From CAZQEZ01 sp964592475 (lineage in GTDB: Bacteria; Bacteroidota; Bacteroidia; Cytophagales; Cyclobacteriaceae): DNA of 50,843 bases. Shown here piece by piece: positions 34,556 through 43,100 of this stretch. The notes under the pieces were generated by a model. That model ran no database searches, had not been told where the DNA came from, and was given only the letters and a program-made list of their open reading frames with translations. How positions within the stretch are numbered: the stretch's first letter is position 1; every line of letters starts with the position of its first letter. The position numbers were made by a program, and so were the translations under genes. Location: the NCBI GenBank assembly GCA_964592475.1, contig CAZQEZ010000010.1, positions 1-50,843 on the forward strand, written 5' to 3'.

Positions 34556-36484
34556 ATGTCAGCAATAAATGAAGAATTAAAGAAAGTTTATCAACTCCTT
34601 ATTAAAGAAAAAGAATATGACTTGCTACAATACAGACAAAAAATACTGCAAGCATCGCTAAAAGATAAGAAAAACGAAGGCGTATGCTGGTATCCTGTGC
34701 AAATAAGCCGTAGCTATTATGGTACTGGCGAAAAGTTGATTTGGGAAATAGAGCGAACTACCGGGAAAAATATTCCTCATGCCTTTCAATCGGGCAACCT
34801 GGTAAGAATTTTTTCCAATGCTGCCTACCATCAAGGTAGTGAAGAAGTAAATGGCGTGATTAATTATTTGAAAAAAAATGACCTGATGGTGGTTACCCTC
34901 AATACCGATGATGTGCCAGATTGGGCCCAAAGTGGCAAATTGGGGGTAGATTTACTATTTGACGAGGCCTCGTACCGGGAAATGGAAAAAGCCCAAAAAA
35001 AGATAGCTGATTTAGACGAAGGTCGTGCTTATGAATTGAAGGAGGTTTTATATGGTAAAAGAAAAGCTTCCTTTACCAATGCTGAAAGTGTAATTGTAGA
35101 TGAATTAAATAAATCACAAAACGAAGCCCTACGACAAGTCTTAAATGCAAAAGATTTTGCCATTATTCATGGCCCACCCGGTACTGGCAAAACTACTACC
35201 TTGGTAAGAGCAATACAGCAAACTTTAGATACTGAAAAGCAAGTGCTTGTATGCGCTCCCAGCAATGCTGCTGTAGACCTACTTGTAGAAAAACTAGATC
35301 AACTAGGCGTGAGCGTGGTAAGAATTGGACATCCGGCAAGAGTGGAGGAATCGATATTGAGTAAAACAGTAGATGCACAGATCAATCAAAGCCCTCATTT
35401 TCGTGATATAAAAAATCTGCGAAAAAAAGCAGAGGAATTTCGCAGATTGGCCGGAAAATATAAGCGCAACTTTGGCAGAGCAGAGAGGCAGCAACGAAAA
35501 TTGCTATATCAGGAGGCAAGTAGGTATCTCAATGATGCCGAAATGCTTGAACATATTATTCTAGCCAATTTATTTTCTGAGAAACAAGTGATTGCTTGTA
35601 CCCTGGTAGGATCTGCCAGCAAGTTTTTAAAAGGCAAAAAGTTTTCAACAGTATTTATCGATGAAGCTGCCCAGGCTTTAGAGCCAGCTTGCTGGATACC
35701 GATTTTAAAATCGGAGCGGGTGATAATGGCTGGAGATCACCATCAATTACCTCCTACTATTAAATCGCCAAAAGCTGCACAAGAAGGCCTAGCTCATACT
35801 TTATTTGCCAAAGGAATGGCTTTGCAGGAGGCGGCAGCTCTACTCAAGGTTCAATACCGGATGCACCAAATCATTATGGGTTTTTCCAGCGGTTATTTTT
35901 ATGAAAATAAGCTGAAAGCCGACCACTCGGTGGCTGAACATCAACTAATGACTACAGATAAACCGTTGCTTTTTATAGATACTGCTGGCAGTGGATTTAC
36001 GGAGCAAATGAACAAAGAAAGCCGCAGCTTAGAGAATAAAGAAGAAGCGAATTTATTAATGAACCACTTATGGCATTTCCTTATGCAATTGGGCGAAGAA
36101 AAAATACATTCAGAAAACATACAAACAGGAATTATAAGTCCGTACCGGGCGCAAGTTCGGCTTCTCCTGGAAATGATAATGGCTGACCCGCGCTGGAGAA
36201 ACTTGTTGCCCTATCTTACTATAGACACGATAGATGCTTTTCAAGGAAGAGAAAGAGAAGTTATTTATATAAGCATGGTAAGAAGTAATGTAAATAATGA
36301 AATTGGTTTTTTGAAAGATATTAGGCGTATGAACGTAGCTATGACCCGGGCCCGCAAAAAATTGGTTATGGTTGGAGATACTGCCACCCTTGGCGATTTT
36401 CCTTTTTATCTTCAACTGTTGGATTATATACAGGAAAATGACGCCTATCATAGTGCTTTTGAATTTATTTATGATGGTTTCTAG
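34556..36484 (+). CDS. IGHMBP2-type SF1 helicase (Upf1-like)
   Basis: 642 residues. The N-terminal part forms a beta-rich domain typical of the family (about 30-130, GVCWYPVQISRSYYGTGEK). The helicase core has motif I IHGPPGTGKTTTLVRAIQQ (about 204-222), motif II FIDEAAQALEP, motif III AGDHHQLPPTI, motif IV VQYRMHQIIM, motif V TIDAFQGREREVIYISMVRS and motif VI MNVAMTRARKKLVMVGD. A helical insertion (about 285-335) is the 1B/1C subdomain. Such helicases are widespread in Bacteroidota; their substrate is unknown and could be RNA or DNA. It has no C-terminal R3H or zinc domain, unlike the eukaryotic relatives. Confidence 0.9.
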   Translation: MSAINEELKKVYQLLIKEKEYDLLQYRQKILQASLKDKKNEGVCWYPVQISRSYYGTGEKLIWEIERTTGKNIPHAFQSGNLVRIFSNAAYHQGSEEVNGVINYLKKNDLMVVTLNTDDVPDWAQSGKLGVDLLFDEASYREMEKAQKKIADLDEGRAYELKEVLYGKRKASFTNAESVIVDELNKSQNEALRQVLNAKDFAIIHGPPGTGKTTTLVRAIQQTLDTEKQVLVCAPSNAAVDLLVEKLDQLGVSVVRIGHPARVEESILSKTVDAQINQSPHFRDIKNLRKKAEEFRRLAGKYKRNFGRAERQQRKLLYQEASRYLNDAEMLEHIILANLFSEKQVIACTLVGSASKFLKGKKFSTVFIDEAAQALEPACWIPILKSERVIMAGDHHQLPPTIKSPKAAQEGLAHTLFAKGMALQEAAALLKVQYRMHQIIMGFSSGYFYENKLKADHSVAEHQLMTTDKPLLFIDTAGSGFTEQMNKESRSLENKEEANLLMNHLWHFLMQLGEEKIHSENIQTGIISPYRAQVRLLLEMIMADPRWRNLLPYLTIDTIDAFQGREREVIYISMVRSNVNNEIGFLKDIRRMNVAMTRARKKLVMVGDTATLGDFPFYLQLLDYIQENDAYHSAFEFIYDGF

Positions 36485-36551
36485 GACGTGCACTTGCAGC
36501 ATTCATTCATTTATTGATAAAAATCGAGTTCAGTTCTTGCTTACATTTACC

Positions 36552-36559
36552 TATATTTG
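36552..36559 (+). promoter_or_regulatory. candidate -7 box of nuoH (TATATTTG)
   Basis: Matches the Bacteroidota TAnnTTTG consensus, 8 nt before the nuoH ATG. Transcription would start only a few bases before the start codon, giving a nearly leaderless mRNA. The -33 element is not convincing: the nearest TTG (36537-36539) is only 12 nt upstream. Confidence 0.35.
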
Positions 36560-36567
36560 TCTCGTTT

Positions 36568-37656
36568 ATGATTACATTCCTTTTTTTCATATTATTTATT
36601 CCTGTATTTGCCTTGGTAGGAGTGTATGCCGAAAGAAAAGTTTCTGCATTTATTCAAGACCGCATGGGCCCCATGGAAGTTGGCTATAAAGGAACCTTAC
36701 AAACAGCGGCTGATATTTTAAAACTGCTTTTAAAAGAGGATATCGTGCCATCAGCTTCGGATCGAAAGCTATTTCTTACGGCTCCTATTATCGTGTTTAC
36801 GGCTATATTCGCGGGCTTTGCCGTGATACCACTTACCAGTAGCTCACAAAATGCCTTACTTGAAGCTGGCATTTATTATGTTTTGGCCATTATTTCATTA
36901 GATGTTTTAGGCATATTGATGGCCGGGTGGGGTTCTAATAATAAGTTTGCCATGTATGGTGCCATGCGCTCTGTAGCACAATTAGTATCTTATGAAATTC
37001 CTTTGGGGCTTTCGGTACTTTGTGTTACGGTCTTTTGCCAAACCTTAAATTTGCAGGATATCTCGTTTCAGCAAGGAATTTATTATTCTCTTATTAATAG
37101 CGAGAGTAACAGTAATTTTTTAGGCATTCCGGGATTAAACACATCGGCAATTGGTGGTTTCTTAAGCTGGAATATATTTCGCATGCCACTACTGATCCCT
37201 GTTTTCATTATTTTTTTTATAGCTTCTTTGGCAGAATGTAATCGAGCTCCTTTCGATTTACCGGAGTCAGAATCTGAATTGGTTGGAGGTTATCATACTG
37301 AATATTCGGGATTTCGCTGGTCTATGTTGATGCTTTCCGAATATGGCATGATGTTGCTCGTAAGCCTTCTGGCAGCGATCTTATTTTTGGGAAGTTGGAA
37401 TACGCCTTTTCCGAATCTCGGACCAGTAAGATTAGCAGATTGGACGAGCGGCCAGCCCGGAACGCTATTTGGACATGTAAGTAGTGCTTTTTGGTTGATT
37501 TCCAAGGCTGTAGTTTTAATCTTTTTTCAAATGTCGGTAAGGTGGACCTATCCCCGTTTGCGGGTTGATCAATTAATGTCATTGGCCTGGAAATACCTTA
37601 TTCCTGCCACTTTGGTGTTGCTATTTTTAATTGCTGCCTGGAAATTAATTTATTAA
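36568..37656 (+). CDS. nuoH: NADH-quinone oxidoreductase subunit H
   Basis: Membrane subunit of respiratory complex I that helps form the quinone-binding site. 362 residues, with about eight transmembrane helices. Hallmarks: VYAERKVSAFIQDRMGPMEVG near residue 20-40, GTLQTAADILKLLLKED, and AECNRAPFDLPESESELVGG with the YHTEYSGFRW loop. I start at ATG 36568 (MITFLFFILFIPVFALV); an upstream TTG in frame would add 18 residues not typical of NuoH. The gene stands alone, flanked by a helicase gene and a terminator, whereas nuoH normally sits in a nuo operon, so the other subunits must be elsewhere. Confidence 0.95.
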   Translation: MITFLFFILFIPVFALVGVYAERKVSAFIQDRMGPMEVGYKGTLQTAADILKLLLKEDIVPSASDRKLFLTAPIIVFTAIFAGFAVIPLTSSSQNALLEAGIYYVLAIISLDVLGILMAGWGSNNKFAMYGAMRSVAQLVSYEIPLGLSVLCVTVFCQTLNLQDISFQQGIYYSLINSESNSNFLGIPGLNTSAIGGFLSWNIFRMPLLIPVFIIFFIASLAECNRAPFDLPESESELVGGYHTEYSGFRWSMLMLSEYGMMLLVSLLAAILFLGSWNTPFPNLGPVRLADWTSGQPGTLFGHVSSAFWLISKAVVLIFFQMSVRWTYPRLRVDQLMSLAWKYLIPATLVLLFLIAAWKLIY

Positions 37657-37706
37657 ATAACTGAAGTTTCGCACCTTGAAAATTAAAATAAAATTCCTTA
37701 AAATAA

Positions 37707-37730
37707 CCCCGAGGCTTCGGGGTTTATTTT
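37707..37730 (+). terminator. intrinsic terminator of nuoH
   Basis: CCCCGA (37707-37712) pairs with TCGGGG (37717-37722) around a GGCT loop, followed by TTTATTTT. Flanking AAATAA/TTATTT can lengthen the stem with one bulge. It lies 50 bp after the nuoH stop. Confidence 0.9.
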
Positions 37731-37975
37731 ACACCCTCCTATGCCGAGTTATAGGTGCTTTATTTTTCCATTTTTACCAAATAACTTCAGTTAATAAATT
37801 GCAACACGCACTTTTGATAGCTAAAATTGCTGGTGCATCAATTTAGCTTTTCACATAGATTTTTATCAGCTCACCGAAGGATTAAGTTTTAGCTTTTGGT
37901 TTTTTGTTATAAAATTGAGGAACAAATTGATAAAAAATAGTTTTAGATGGCAGGGTGTAAACTTCTGATAATTTA
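37731..37975. other. non-coding stretch, nothing recognised
   Basis: The 350-bp gap between nuoH and the amidohydrolase holds the nuoH terminator at one end and a palindrome at the other. In between I see no open frame with protein-like content, no further hairpin and no RNA motif I know. Confidence 0.5.
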
Positions 37976-37991
37976 CTTCTTTATAAAGAAG
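37976..37991. promoter_or_regulatory. 16-bp perfect palindrome upstream of the amidohydrolase gene
   Basis: CTTCTTTATAAAGAAG is a perfect inverted repeat ending 16 nt before the ATG at 38008. It could be an operator or a 5'-UTR hairpin. No factor can be named. Confidence 0.35.
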
Positions 37992-38007
37992 CATCTAAAT
38001 TGAGCTT

Positions 38008-39633
38008 ATGAAAAAATATTTACCACTTCTAATCTTATTTATAGCTATGTCGTGCAGTGAACCTACCCAAGTAGATTGTATTGTAAAAGGAAAAATATAT
38101 ACCGTTGATGATGAATCATCTATAGTTGAAGCGGTAGCCATTAACGATGGAAAAATTGTAGCTGTGGGCAGTAGCCAAAAAATAGAGGCCGAATATGAAG
38201 CTGAAGATTTGATGGATTTTGGCGATAAGCCTGTATATCCGGGTTTTTATGATGCTCACTGTCATTTTTTAGGATATGGGTTAACGCTTCAAGAGGCCAA
38301 CCTCGTGGGTACTACCTCTATTGATGAAGTGGTAGAAAGATTGAAAATATTTGCCGATGAGCACCCAGGAGCCGAGTGGATTATCGGTAGAGGTTGGGAT
38401 CAAAATGACTGGTCTGAAAAACAATTTCCCGATTTTAAAGCACTGGATGAAATTTTTCCTGACAAACCTGTCTATTTAGTTCGTATAGATGGTCACGCTG
38501 CCTGGGTCAATTCAGCAGCCATCAAATTAGCCAAAGTAACTGCAAATACTCAAGTAGAAGGCGGAGACATATTAAAAAATAATAATGGCTTGCCCAAAGG
38601 GATTCTAATAGATAAGGCAATGCAACTTGTGGCTGATAAAATACCTGAAGCCAGCATTGAAAAAAAGACCAAAGCATTACTTGAAGCACAAAAAAATTGT
38701 TTTGCAGTAGGGCTCACCACGATAAGTGACGCGGGATTACCTTACCAAGACGTCAAGTTGATTGATTCATTGCATCGCGACGGGCAGTTGCTGATGAACA
38801 TGTACGTGATGCTTACTCCTACTCAGGAAACAATTGAAAACCTAATAAATAAAGGTCCTTTTATAACCGACAAGCTTACCGTCCGTTCCATAAAACTATT
38901 TTCCGATGGTGCCCTCGGGAGCCGTGGAGCATATTTAGTAGAACCTTATCATGATGATCCACACAATCATGGACTACGACTACTTAATCAGGAAGAATTG
39001 ATGAATATGGCGAAAAAAGCTTATGATAATGAATACCAACTAAACGTACATTGCATAGGCGACGCGGCCAATAAATATGTGCTCGATGCCATGGCCGAAG
39101 TATTAAAACCTGAAAATGATAACAGATGGCGTATAGAACACGCGCAAATAGTGCAACCTGCTGATATTTCAATTTATAAACAGTACAATATTATCCCCTC
39201 TGTACAACCTACCCACGCTACATCCGATATGTATTGGGCTGAGCAGCGATTAGGCCCAGAACGAATTAAAACTGCTTACGCCTATCAACAACTACTGGAT
39301 GCTGTAGGCCTGCTTGCCATTGGAAGCGATTTCCCTGTAGAAGATATAAATCCAATGTTGGGTTTTCATGCAGCAGTAGCCAGACAAGATGCGAAAGGAT
39401 ATCCAGATGAAGGGTTTCAGCCTGAGAATGCTATAAGCCGCGAAGATGCATTGAAAGGCATGACCATATGGGCTGCTTTCGCCAATTTTGAAGAAGGAAA
39501 GAGAGGCAGCATTGTTCCTGGCAAACACGCTGACTTTACCGTGTTGGAAGAAGACATAATGACAGTAGCCTTAGATAAAATTCCTGAGATAAAAGTAGCT
39601 GCTACCATAATAAATGGAGAAAAGGTTTATTAA
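38008..39633 (+). CDS. lipoprotein amidohydrolase (YtcJ-like, amidohydrolase family 3)
   Basis: 541 residues with a lipoprotein signal (LFIAMSC, Cys16), so it is probably anchored in the periplasm or on the surface. The metal-dependent hydrolase fold shows the HxH pair H84/H86 in GFYDAHCHFLGYG, WIIGRGWDQNDW, VRIDGHAAWVNSAA, KLFSDGALGSRGA (family-3 hallmark), NVHCIGDAANKYVL, RIEHAQIVQP and LAIGSDFPVEDINPML. The C-terminal beta-sandwich resumes in GKHADFTVLEEDI. YtcJ relatives act on varied amides and N-acyl compounds; the substrate here is unknown. Monocistronic as far as can be seen. Confidence 0.92.
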   Translation: MKKYLPLLILFIAMSCSEPTQVDCIVKGKIYTVDDESSIVEAVAINDGKIVAVGSSQKIEAEYEAEDLMDFGDKPVYPGFYDAHCHFLGYGLTLQEANLVGTTSIDEVVERLKIFADEHPGAEWIIGRGWDQNDWSEKQFPDFKALDEIFPDKPVYLVRIDGHAAWVNSAAIKLAKVTANTQVEGGDILKNNNGLPKGILIDKAMQLVADKIPEASIEKKTKALLEAQKNCFAVGLTTISDAGLPYQDVKLIDSLHRDGQLLMNMYVMLTPTQETIENLINKGPFITDKLTVRSIKLFSDGALGSRGAYLVEPYHDDPHNHGLRLLNQEELMNMAKKAYDNEYQLNVHCIGDAANKYVLDAMAEVLKPENDNRWRIEHAQIVQPADISIYKQYNIIPSVQPTHATSDMYWAEQRLGPERIKTAYAYQQLLDAVGLLAIGSDFPVEDINPMLGFHAAVARQDAKGYPDEGFQPENAISREDALKGMTIWAAFANFEEGKRGSIVPGKHADFTVLEEDIMTVALDKIPEIKVAATIINGEKVY

Positions 39634-39644
39634 AAAATCTCTTT

Positions 39645-39760
39645 TTATTTTGTTTCATCTATTTCTTCCGGGGTCTGGGCTACAGGAGCCATAGTCCATT
39701 TCAGCTGCCAATTATATTCATCTATTGGAGGATTGGAGGTCCAACTTTTACATTTGGAAC
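39645..39760 (-). pseudogene. possible 3' fragment of a decayed gene
   Basis: Minus-strand frame ending at TAA 39647-39645 reads SWTSNPPIDEYNWQLKWTM followed by APVAQTPEEIDETK. The composition is strongly protein-like and it ends at a stop codon, but no start codon lies in the 47 bp between its upstream end and the antitoxin gene. I do not recognise the family; it may be coincidence. Confidence 0.35.
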
Positions 39761-39806
39761 TTATAAGGTTTACTACTATGTTTGAGCAAGTATAAAATAA
39801 AGAACT

Positions 39807-40034
39807 ATGCCAACTTTACAGATCAAAATTAGTAAGTCTGACCTACGAAAATATAAATTAGAAGATAGAGAAATAAGCTTTACTGATTTAGTAGATCTAT
39901 TAAGCAGGGAATATGCCAAAAATGCATTGTTGGAATGTAATAAGATTGCGGAACAAAAAGATCTTTCAAACATGACAATGGACGAAATCAATGCAGAAAT
40001 AAAGACTTTAAGAGATGCAAAAAGTCATTCTTGA
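39807..40034 (+). CDS. antitoxin of a PIN-domain toxin-antitoxin pair
   Basis: 75 residues, MPTLQIKISKSDLRKYKLED then a helical part with FTDLVDLLSREYAKNALLEC and MTMDEINAEIKTLRDAK. I recognise the pattern of a Bacteroidota antitoxin family (MPTIQLxIxKSDxxKYxL...LIxLIxxEYARKALLECNxIAE) that precedes a PIN ribonuclease gene. The toxin frame begins 20 nt before the end of this gene, the usual overlap. The antitoxin looks complete; the toxin is not. Confidence 0.78.
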   Translation: MPTLQIKISKSDLRKYKLEDREISFTDLVDLLSREYAKNALLECNKIAEQKDLSNMTMDEINAEIKTLRDAKSHS

Positions 40035-40275
40035 CACAAACATCATCGTATCAGCTTTGATTTCCAATGCTATTCCCACAAAAATATTATAGGAATTGGT
40101 ATTAGATGAGAAAATTAGTCTTTGTTTGTCTGAAGAAATTTTTTCTGAATATATTGAAGATTTGAACAGAAGTAAATTTGCAAAATATGCAGACTTCAAA
40201 TTAAATGCAGATGTTGAGTGCGCTCCTTTGGATTTTGGAGTTTATATACCATTAATAAAACAGCCTTTTTCTTAG
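40015..40275 (+). pseudogene. inactivated and truncated PIN-domain toxin
   Basis: From ATG 40015 the frame reads MQKVILDTNIIVSALISNAI then PTKIL and an in-frame TAG at 40090-40092. After the stop the same frame continues ELVLDEKISLCLSEEIFSEY and DLNRSKFAKYADFKLNADVE, as in an intact PIN toxin, then loses similarity and ends at TAG 40273. The first catalytic Asp (DTN) is kept. The C-terminal half with the remaining acidic residues (usual SDKDDNKFLELA segment) is gone. Hence one nonsense mutation plus a 3' deletion. Confidence 0.85.
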
Positions 40276-40359
40276 GTTGACGGCTATGGGCCAGGGGATG
40301 AGGAAGAAAAGAGCTAAAGAAACTTAAAAGCAATAATTTAGAATTCCCATAAAAATTTG

Positions 40360-40384
40360 AAGGCCATCCTTAATGGATGGCCTT
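40360..40384 (-). terminator. hairpin terminator after the RNase E/G gene
   Basis: A 10-bp perfect stem AAGGCCATCC (40360-40369) and GGATGGCCTT (40375-40384) with a 5-nt loop lies 42 bp past the RNase gene stop. The U-run on the minus strand is interrupted (TTCAAATTTTT), so efficiency is uncertain. Confidence 0.75.
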
Positions 40385-40426
40385 TCACAATTTTTCTTTT
40401 AGCACAATCATTAAAGGAGCAATTTA

Positions 40427-41980
40427 TTAGACTACCTCGATTGGCTCTCCCATAAAATTTTTAAATACGTACTCAGTTATTCCTAAAGAGGAATCTTCGT
40501 TTATTTTAACCCATCTGTTAAATTTTAAAAACCATTTTACTCTTTTTGAAATAACACCTTTGGTAAAAAATGCATATAAATAAGGATGCAATTCCAAAAC
40601 TACTTCCTTCTCATTTTGATTGAGCAATATATATTCAAGGTTTTTTTCTATTTGGTCCGATACTAAAATAGAAGCAGAAATTGAACCTGTACCATTACAA
40701 GTCGGACATTTTTCCTGGGTAATGATGTTCATTTCCGGCCTTACACGTTGACGTGTAATTTGCATCAAGCCAAACTTACTCAATGGTAAGACCGTAAATT
40801 TGGACCTATCATTTTTCATCTCTTCTTTCATATGCTCAAACAGTTTACGTTTGTTTTCCTGTTTGCGCATATCGATAAAATCGATTACAATGATACCGCC
40901 CATATCCCTTATTCTTAATTGACGGGCTGTTTCTTTGGCAGCCTCCATATTTACACGCAATGCTGTATTTTCCTGATCTTGACCACTATTGCTCAAGTTT
41001 CCGGAGTTTACATCAATGCTATGCATAGCCTCGGTGTGTTCTATTATCAGATATCCACCATGTGGCAAGCTAACTGATTTGCCAAAAAGTTGTTTTAGTT
41101 GTTTTTCAATGCCAAAGTTTTCAAAAATCTTTGCTTTGCCATTGTACATTTTCACTATTTTCTCTTTGTCAGGAGCTATGCTTTTTATAAATGTTTTTAG
41201 TTCGTTATGAATAGCTTTATCATCAACCATTACATTATCGAACGATTCATTAAGCAAGTCCCTCAAGATAGAGGATGTCCGGTTCATTTCACCAATAATT
41301 TTCTGCGGTGGTTTGGCCCGCTTCAATTTTTTAGCACCGTCTTCCCATATATCCAATAAATTTTGCAGATCTCTATCCAGTTCTGCTACATCTTTTCCTT
41401 GAGCCACTGTTCTGATAATTACCCCGAAGTTTTCCGGTTTTATTGAATTAATCAGCCTTACCAGTCGTTTTCTTTCTTCGCTACTGGTAATTTTTTTTGA
41501 TATATTTACAGTATTGGCAAAAGGAACCAAAACGATGTATCTTCCTGCTATTGATAACTCACAGGATAGCCTAGGCCCTTTAGTCGATATCGGCTCTTTT
41601 ACTACTTGTACTAGTATCTGTTGATTTTTAGTTAATACCTGGTTTATTTTTCCCAGTTTATCAATATCTGGTTCTCTTTTAAACCTGGTAAGTTTATGAG
41701 TAGCATTTTTTCTGGTCAATAAATACTTAGTGTACTTATTGAGTGACCGCAATTGCGGTCCCAAGTCGAGATAATGCAAAAAAGCATCTTTCTCATAACC
41801 TATATCTATAAAGGCAGCATTAAGACCGGGTACAATTTTTTTTACTGTACCCAGGTAAATATCGCCTACTTTAAATTGATTACCATCTTTCTCGTGATGG
41901 AACTCGACCAGACTCTTATCTTTTAAAAGGGCTATACGGCATCCGTTCTGAGTTGCATTTATTACTAACTCATTACTCAA
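40427..41980 (-). CDS. rng: Rne/Rng family ribonuclease (RNase G-like)
   Basis: Endoribonuclease acting in rRNA maturation and mRNA turnover. 517 residues, RNase G size rather than the longer RNase E. An S1 domain (about 36-125) begins FKVGDIYLGTVKKIVPGLNA and has AFIDIGYEKDAFLHYLD. The catalytic DNase I-like part has MHSIDVNSGNLSNSG (Mg-binding Asp) and GGIIVIDFIDMRKQEN (second Asp). The zinc link is CPTCNGTG. The start is TTG at 41980-41978 (MSNELVINATQNG): the conserved family N-terminus starts exactly here, and no in-frame ATG is near. It is the 3'-most gene of a minus-strand run with HU, a TPR protein and a tiny basic protein. Confidence 0.93.
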   Translation of the reverse strand: MSNELVINATQNGCRIALLKDKSLVEFHHEKDGNQFKVGDIYLGTVKKIVPGLNAAFIDIGYEKDAFLHYLDLGPQLRSLNKYTKYLLTRKNATHKLTRFKREPDIDKLGKINQVLTKNQQILVQVVKEPISTKGPRLSCELSIAGRYIVLVPFANTVNISKKITSSEERKRLVRLINSIKPENFGVIIRTVAQGKDVAELDRDLQNLLDIWEDGAKKLKRAKPPQKIIGEMNRTSSILRDLLNESFDNVMVDDKAIHNELKTFIKSIAPDKEKIVKMYNGKAKIFENFGIEKQLKQLFGKSVSLPHGGYLIIEHTEAMHSIDVNSGNLSNSGQDQENTALRVNMEAAKETARQLRIRDMGGIIVIDFIDMRKQENKRKLFEHMKEEMKNDRSKFTVLPLSKFGLMQITRQRVRPEMNIITQEKCPTCNGTGSISASILVSDQIEKNLEYILLNQNEKEVVLELHPYLYAFFTKGVISKRVKWFLKFNRWVKINEDSSLGITEYVFKNFMGEPIEVV

Positions 41981-42059
41981 AGCTTTAATATTTTAAAATG
42001 TGAAACTTTAAAAATTGATAATTGATGCAGTATAGTTAAAAAACTAAGAAGAAGCAGAA

Positions 42060-42149
42060 TTACTTCTTCTTATGACGATTCTTTCTAAGTCTCTTTTTCC
42101 TTTTGTGCGTTGCTATTTTATGTCTCTTTCTTTTTTTTCCACAAGGCAT
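42060..42149 (-). CDS. 29-residue AURKAIP1/COX24-domain basic protein
   Basis: ATG 42149-42147 to TAA 42062-42060. The product begins MPCGKKRKRHKIATHKRKK and is made almost wholly of Lys, Arg and His. I recognise it as the bacterial AURKAIP1/COX24-domain family, tiny basic proteins conserved in Bacteroidota and related to the mitochondrial small-subunit protein mS38, so a ribosome-associated role is likely. Its size makes it easy to miss. It lies 79 bp upstream of the RNase E/G gene on the same strand and 46 bp after the TPR gene, which fits co-expression with RNA-handling functions. Confidence 0.85.
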   Translation of the reverse strand: MPCGKKRKRHKIATHKRKKRLRKNRHKKK

Positions 42150-42195
42150 AATTTGAATATTTTAAATTTTTACAATATTTTATATAAATGTTTTT

Positions 42196-43038
42196 TTATT
42201 TTTCTATTTCACTCAGCAAATTTTGGGCCGCTGTTACTATTTCCAGGTTATTATTTAAATCCGATAATAGCTCTAATTGTTTTTTTGCCTCTTCTATTTG
42301 CCCTGTATTAATATAACTCAGACCAAGCAAATACCTGGCTTGATGATTACCCGAATCTAATTCAAGTAACCTCTTGAAACGCTCCAATGCTTTATCATAT
42401 TGGCTTGACTGCACTGAAAGCATTCCCATAAAATATAATGCTTCCTGATTGTCAGGATCATCTTGCAATACCTCTCTAAGCATTGTCACTCCCTGCATCG
42501 GATTAGGCGATGCTACATAAGTCATAGCAAGCCTTGTTTTAGCAGAAAGCAGTTCCGGATTTTCCTCCAGGGCCTTCTCCAGATATTTTTGAGCTTCCTG
42601 ACTATACGCAGAAGCTTTCTCCGCATCCATGGCATTTTCAAAAGCTTGATAGTAAATACTTCCAGCCTTAAAGTTATTTTGCCAATTGGAAGATGGTACT
42701 ATTTGATCTACAAACCAAACGGCACTATCATATTCTCCTTTAGCAGCATAAAGGGTTGCCAAAGAGTCTGCAAATATAGTACTTTTTTCTGTATTTGCAC
42801 TACTTAGATAATTTTGTCTGAGATTTGAAATGGCGGATAGGTCGGCAGATGAAAAATTGCTGGTTTTTGGCAATAAAGCAACAGCATTATCATCCTCTAA
42901 GGATGTAACACTGTTGTTTTCCGAATTTTCTTTCGATATTGCTTCCTCATCGTTTTCTACCACTACTTTTGGTAAATTGTATAATAAAAAAATGAGGCCA
43001 ATAGTAAGTATAACTAAAATAATTCTTATTTTCAACAT
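42196..43038 (-). CDS. membrane-anchored TPR protein
   Basis: 280 residues. One N-terminal transmembrane helix (about 4-22, IRIILVILTIGLIFLLYNL), an acidic Ser/Asn-rich linker, then TPR repeats from about 85 to 265 (SLATLYAAKGEYDSAVWFVD, KYLEKALEENPELLSAKTRL, ALYFMGMLSVQSSQYDKALE, ARYLLGLSYINTGQIEEAKK). Probably a periplasmic-facing scaffold. It sits between HU and the RNase gene at a place where a TPR gene is common in Cytophagales; its partner is unknown. Confidence 0.85.
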   Translation of the reverse strand: MLKIRIILVILTIGLIFLLYNLPKVVVENDEEAISKENSENNSVTSLEDDNAVALLPKTSNFSSADLSAISNLRQNYLSSANTEKSTIFADSLATLYAAKGEYDSAVWFVDQIVPSSNWQNNFKAGSIYYQAFENAMDAEKASAYSQEAQKYLEKALEENPELLSAKTRLAMTYVASPNPMQGVTMLREVLQDDPDNQEALYFMGMLSVQSSQYDKALERFKRLLELDSGNHQARYLLGLSYINTGQIEEAKKQLELLSDLNNNLEIVTAAQNLLSEIEK

Positions 43039-43100
43039 ATTTTTTGAGCTTTCCGGATCATATAACGAAAAAGAAGGCCAAAAGTATGACGAAAAAACAA

